A stretch of 14,428 nucleotides of DNA from Bacillota bacterium (GTDB lineage Bacteria; Bacillota; Clostridia; Saccharofermentanales; UBA5734): the NCBI GenBank assembly GCA_023438965.1, contig JAEXPB010000166.1, forward strand, positions 1 to 14,428. Direction: 5' to 3'. The position numbers and the translations under genes were made by a program. The notes beneath the pieces were generated by a model. That model made no database searches, had not been told where the DNA came from, and saw nothing but the letters and a program-made list of their open reading frames with translations. Positions 13,152 through 14,428 of this stretch are shown here, piece after piece; position 1 is the first letter of the stretch, and each line of letters starts with the position of its first letter.

Positions 13152-14376
13152 GATACCAGCCCAGAAGGCGCAGCATCGGCATTTCCCGGCAGAGCTGGTA
13201 GAGTGTCGCCAGCATGGGCACGATCTGTCGCTCGGTGCTTTCAAAATCCAGGTAGAACAGGTAGGACCAGGGATTGTCCATATCCGGCCGCGACTGGATT
13301 TTAATCAGGTTCAGTCCCCGATAGCCAAAAACGGCCAGGGTGGCCGCCAGCGAGCCGCTGCGGTGCGGCAGGCGCAGAACCAGGCTGACCCGGTCGGCAT
13401 CGGGCGTCACGCGCAGCTCCCGGCCGACGGCGATGAAGCGGGTTTGGTTGACATGCGAATTGCAGATGCTCTCCTGCAGGATCGCCAGACCGCTGGCGGC
13501 GGCCGCCGCCTCGGAGGCGATGGCGGCCAGGCCGGGATCACCGCTCCGGGCAACCGTATCCGCAGCGAAGGCCGTATTTAAGGACTCCTGCATCTGCCAG
13601 CCCCGGCGGCGGATCAGGTCTGAACATTGAGACAAGGCCTGCGGATGGGATACCACCGTCTTGATTTGTTCGATCGAGCTCCCCGGCAGTCCAAGCAGAC
13701 GATGCTGGATCGGCAGCGCCAGCGATCGCCAGATAAACAGGTCGTCCTGCTGCAGCAGGTCATACACATCGTCGACGGTGCCGGCGGTGCTGTTTTCCAA
13801 CGGTAAAACTGCCAGATCGACCAGGCCGTCCTGGACCATTCGGCAGGCATCGGCCCAGGTCTGGGCCGTTTGAGTCGGCACGCCGGGGAAAAGCCGCCGG
13901 CAGGCCTGGTCGGCATAAGATCCGGCCGCGCCCTGGTAGACAATCCGGCGCAGATCAGGCAAGCCGCGCGGCGCCGCTGTCACCTGCCGGGACAGCTCAA
14001 AGCCGGAATCGGCGTCCAGCAGGCAGTCGTACTGGGTGCCGCGGGACAGCCGCATCAGGCTGCGCAGCAGAATTTCCGCCCGAATGGCATCTTGCGGCGC
14101 GGTCAGCGACGTTGCCAGCTTGACGACCTCATCCTCCCGACGCGGATCGAACACCGCGCTGCCGTTGCGGGCCTTATAGGCGGCCACCCGGCGGGCCAGG
14201 GCCATCCGGCGGTTGAACAGCGCCATGATTTCCCGATCGACGCATTCGATGTCCTGACGCAGCCCGGTCAGCTCCGCCGGCGGTATCGGAACACCGGATG
14301 GCTGGGCAGGCTGCGGCGGCTGGGCGGCCGGCATGGCCGGCCGGTTGCCTGATAATTGCTCACCTTGCTGATTCAT
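13141..14376 (-). CDS. pheA: Bifunctional chorismate mutase/prephenate dehydratase
   Basis: The P-protein converts chorismate to prephenate and then phenylpyruvate, committing carbon to phenylalanine. The 411 aa chain has four parts. Residues 1-33 are a proline/glutamine-rich leader without homology. Residues about 36-117 are an AroQ chorismate mutase helix bundle (LRQDIECVDREIMALFNRR, with Arg40 and Lys68 where the active-site residues belong). Residues about 144-320 are prephenate dehydratase, with PLENSTAGTVDDVYDLL (192-208) and the catalytic TRF at 312-314. Residues about 328-406 are an ACT domain with GSLAATL and IQSRPDMDNPW, the GAL(V) and ESRP motifs that bind phenylalanine, so feedback inhibition is expected. 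Gln361 replaces the usual Glu of ESRP. AAGGG lies 8 nt before the ATG. It overlaps the preceding gene (ATGA) and the loaP-like gene. Confidence 0.96.
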   Translation of the reverse strand: MNQQGEQLSGNRPAMPAAQPPQPAQPSGVPIPPAELTGLRQDIECVDREIMALFNRRMALARRVAAYKARNGSAVFDPRREDEVVKLATSLTAPQDAIRAEILLRSLMRLSRGTQYDCLLDADSGFELSRQVTAAPRGLPDLRRIVYQGAAGSYADQACRRLFPGVPTQTAQTWADACRMVQDGLVDLAVLPLENSTAGTVDDVYDLLQQDDLFIWRSLALPIQHRLLGLPGSSIEQIKTVVSHPQALSQCSDLIRRRGWQMQESLNTAFAADTVARSGDPGLAAIASEAAAAASGLAILQESICNSHVNQTRFIAVGRELRVTPDADRVSLVLRLPHRSGSLAATLAVFGYRGLNLIKIQSRPDMDNPWSYLFYLDFESTERQIVPMLATLYQLCREMPMLRLLGWYHEV

Positions 14377-14428
14377 GGTTTTTTCCCTTCGATGATCCGG
14401 CAGAGCTGCTCGGTGGCCAGGCGATAGC
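14373..14428 (-). CDS. C-terminal end of an unidentified gene upstream of pheA
   Basis: The minus strand enters the window in a frame that reads YRLATEQLCRIIEGKKP and stops at TGA (14375-14373), sharing ATGA with the pheA start. The overlap and coding look make it the last 17 codons of a gene in the pheA operon. Too little is present to identify it; a shikimate-pathway enzyme would fit the context, but nothing in these residues shows it. Confidence 0.6.
   Translation of the reverse strand, partial: YRLATEQLCRIIEGKKP

Noticed and set aside
13152..13244. Longer start for the LoaP-like gene
   Set aside because: The extra 31 residues lie wholly inside the pheA coding region, are Cys/Arg/Ser-rich frame noise, and precede a normal NusG N terminus.
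1..14428. Mobile element, prophage, defence island or toxin-antitoxin system
   Set aside because: No transposase, integrase, terminal inverted repeats, tRNA attachment site or defence-type protein was seen. Gene content is housekeeping and all on one strand.

Overview
The window reads as chromosomal DNA of an anaerobic, fermentative bacterium, most likely of the Bacillota (Clostridia-like). The reasons are a G+C-rich sequence with strong AGGAGG-type ribosome binding sites, sigma-70/SigA-type promoters, a nine-gene V/A-type ATPase in the Enterococcus ntp gene order with a predicted Na+ site, a HisZ protein and a LoaP-like NusG paralogue. The taxonomic placement is inference. Every supported gene lies on the minus strand, so the window is read from its right end to its left end. 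The many plus-strand open frames are antisense shadows of G+C-rich genes.

Layout in order of transcription: (1) 14428-12621, the tail of an unidentified gene, then pheA (chorismate mutase/prephenate dehydratase with ACT domain) and a LoaP-like elongation factor, all overlapping by a few bases. (2) 12618-10126, a two-gene ABC exporter (ATPase plus a 12-helix permease) behind its own promoter (TTGACA, 17 bp, TATGAT). (3) 10054-1003, the V/A-ATPase operon in the order G(H)-I-K-E-C-F-A-B-D. It has its own promoter (TTGACG, 18 bp, TATAAT), a leader of about 120 nt containing a hairpin, and an intrinsic terminator with a GAAA tetraloop directly after subunit D. (4) 989-1, hisZ behind a perfect-consensus promoter (TTGACA, 18 bp, TATAAT) with a palindromic candidate operator over the presumed start site; hisZ runs out of the window.

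How the parts work together: subunits A and B form the catalytic head, D and F the central shaft, C the socket to the ring, E and G the peripheral stalks, and I and K the membrane motor. The ring subunit keeps all five side chains known to bind Na+ in the Enterococcus hirae enzyme, so the complex is predicted to couple ATP to Na+ rather than H+. pheA and hisZ belong to phenylalanine and histidine synthesis. The ABC exporter has no assigned substrate.

The most unusual items are these. A 39-bp copy of the 3' end of the subunit F gene sits in frame 60 bp downstream and differs only at synonymous third positions. A LoaP-type antiterminator is embedded in an aromatic amino acid operon instead of next to an obvious long biosynthetic cluster. 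A structured operator-like repeat lies at the hisZ promoter. I found no phage, insertion sequence, CRISPR array, tRNA or rRNA, and no convincing new multi-gene system.
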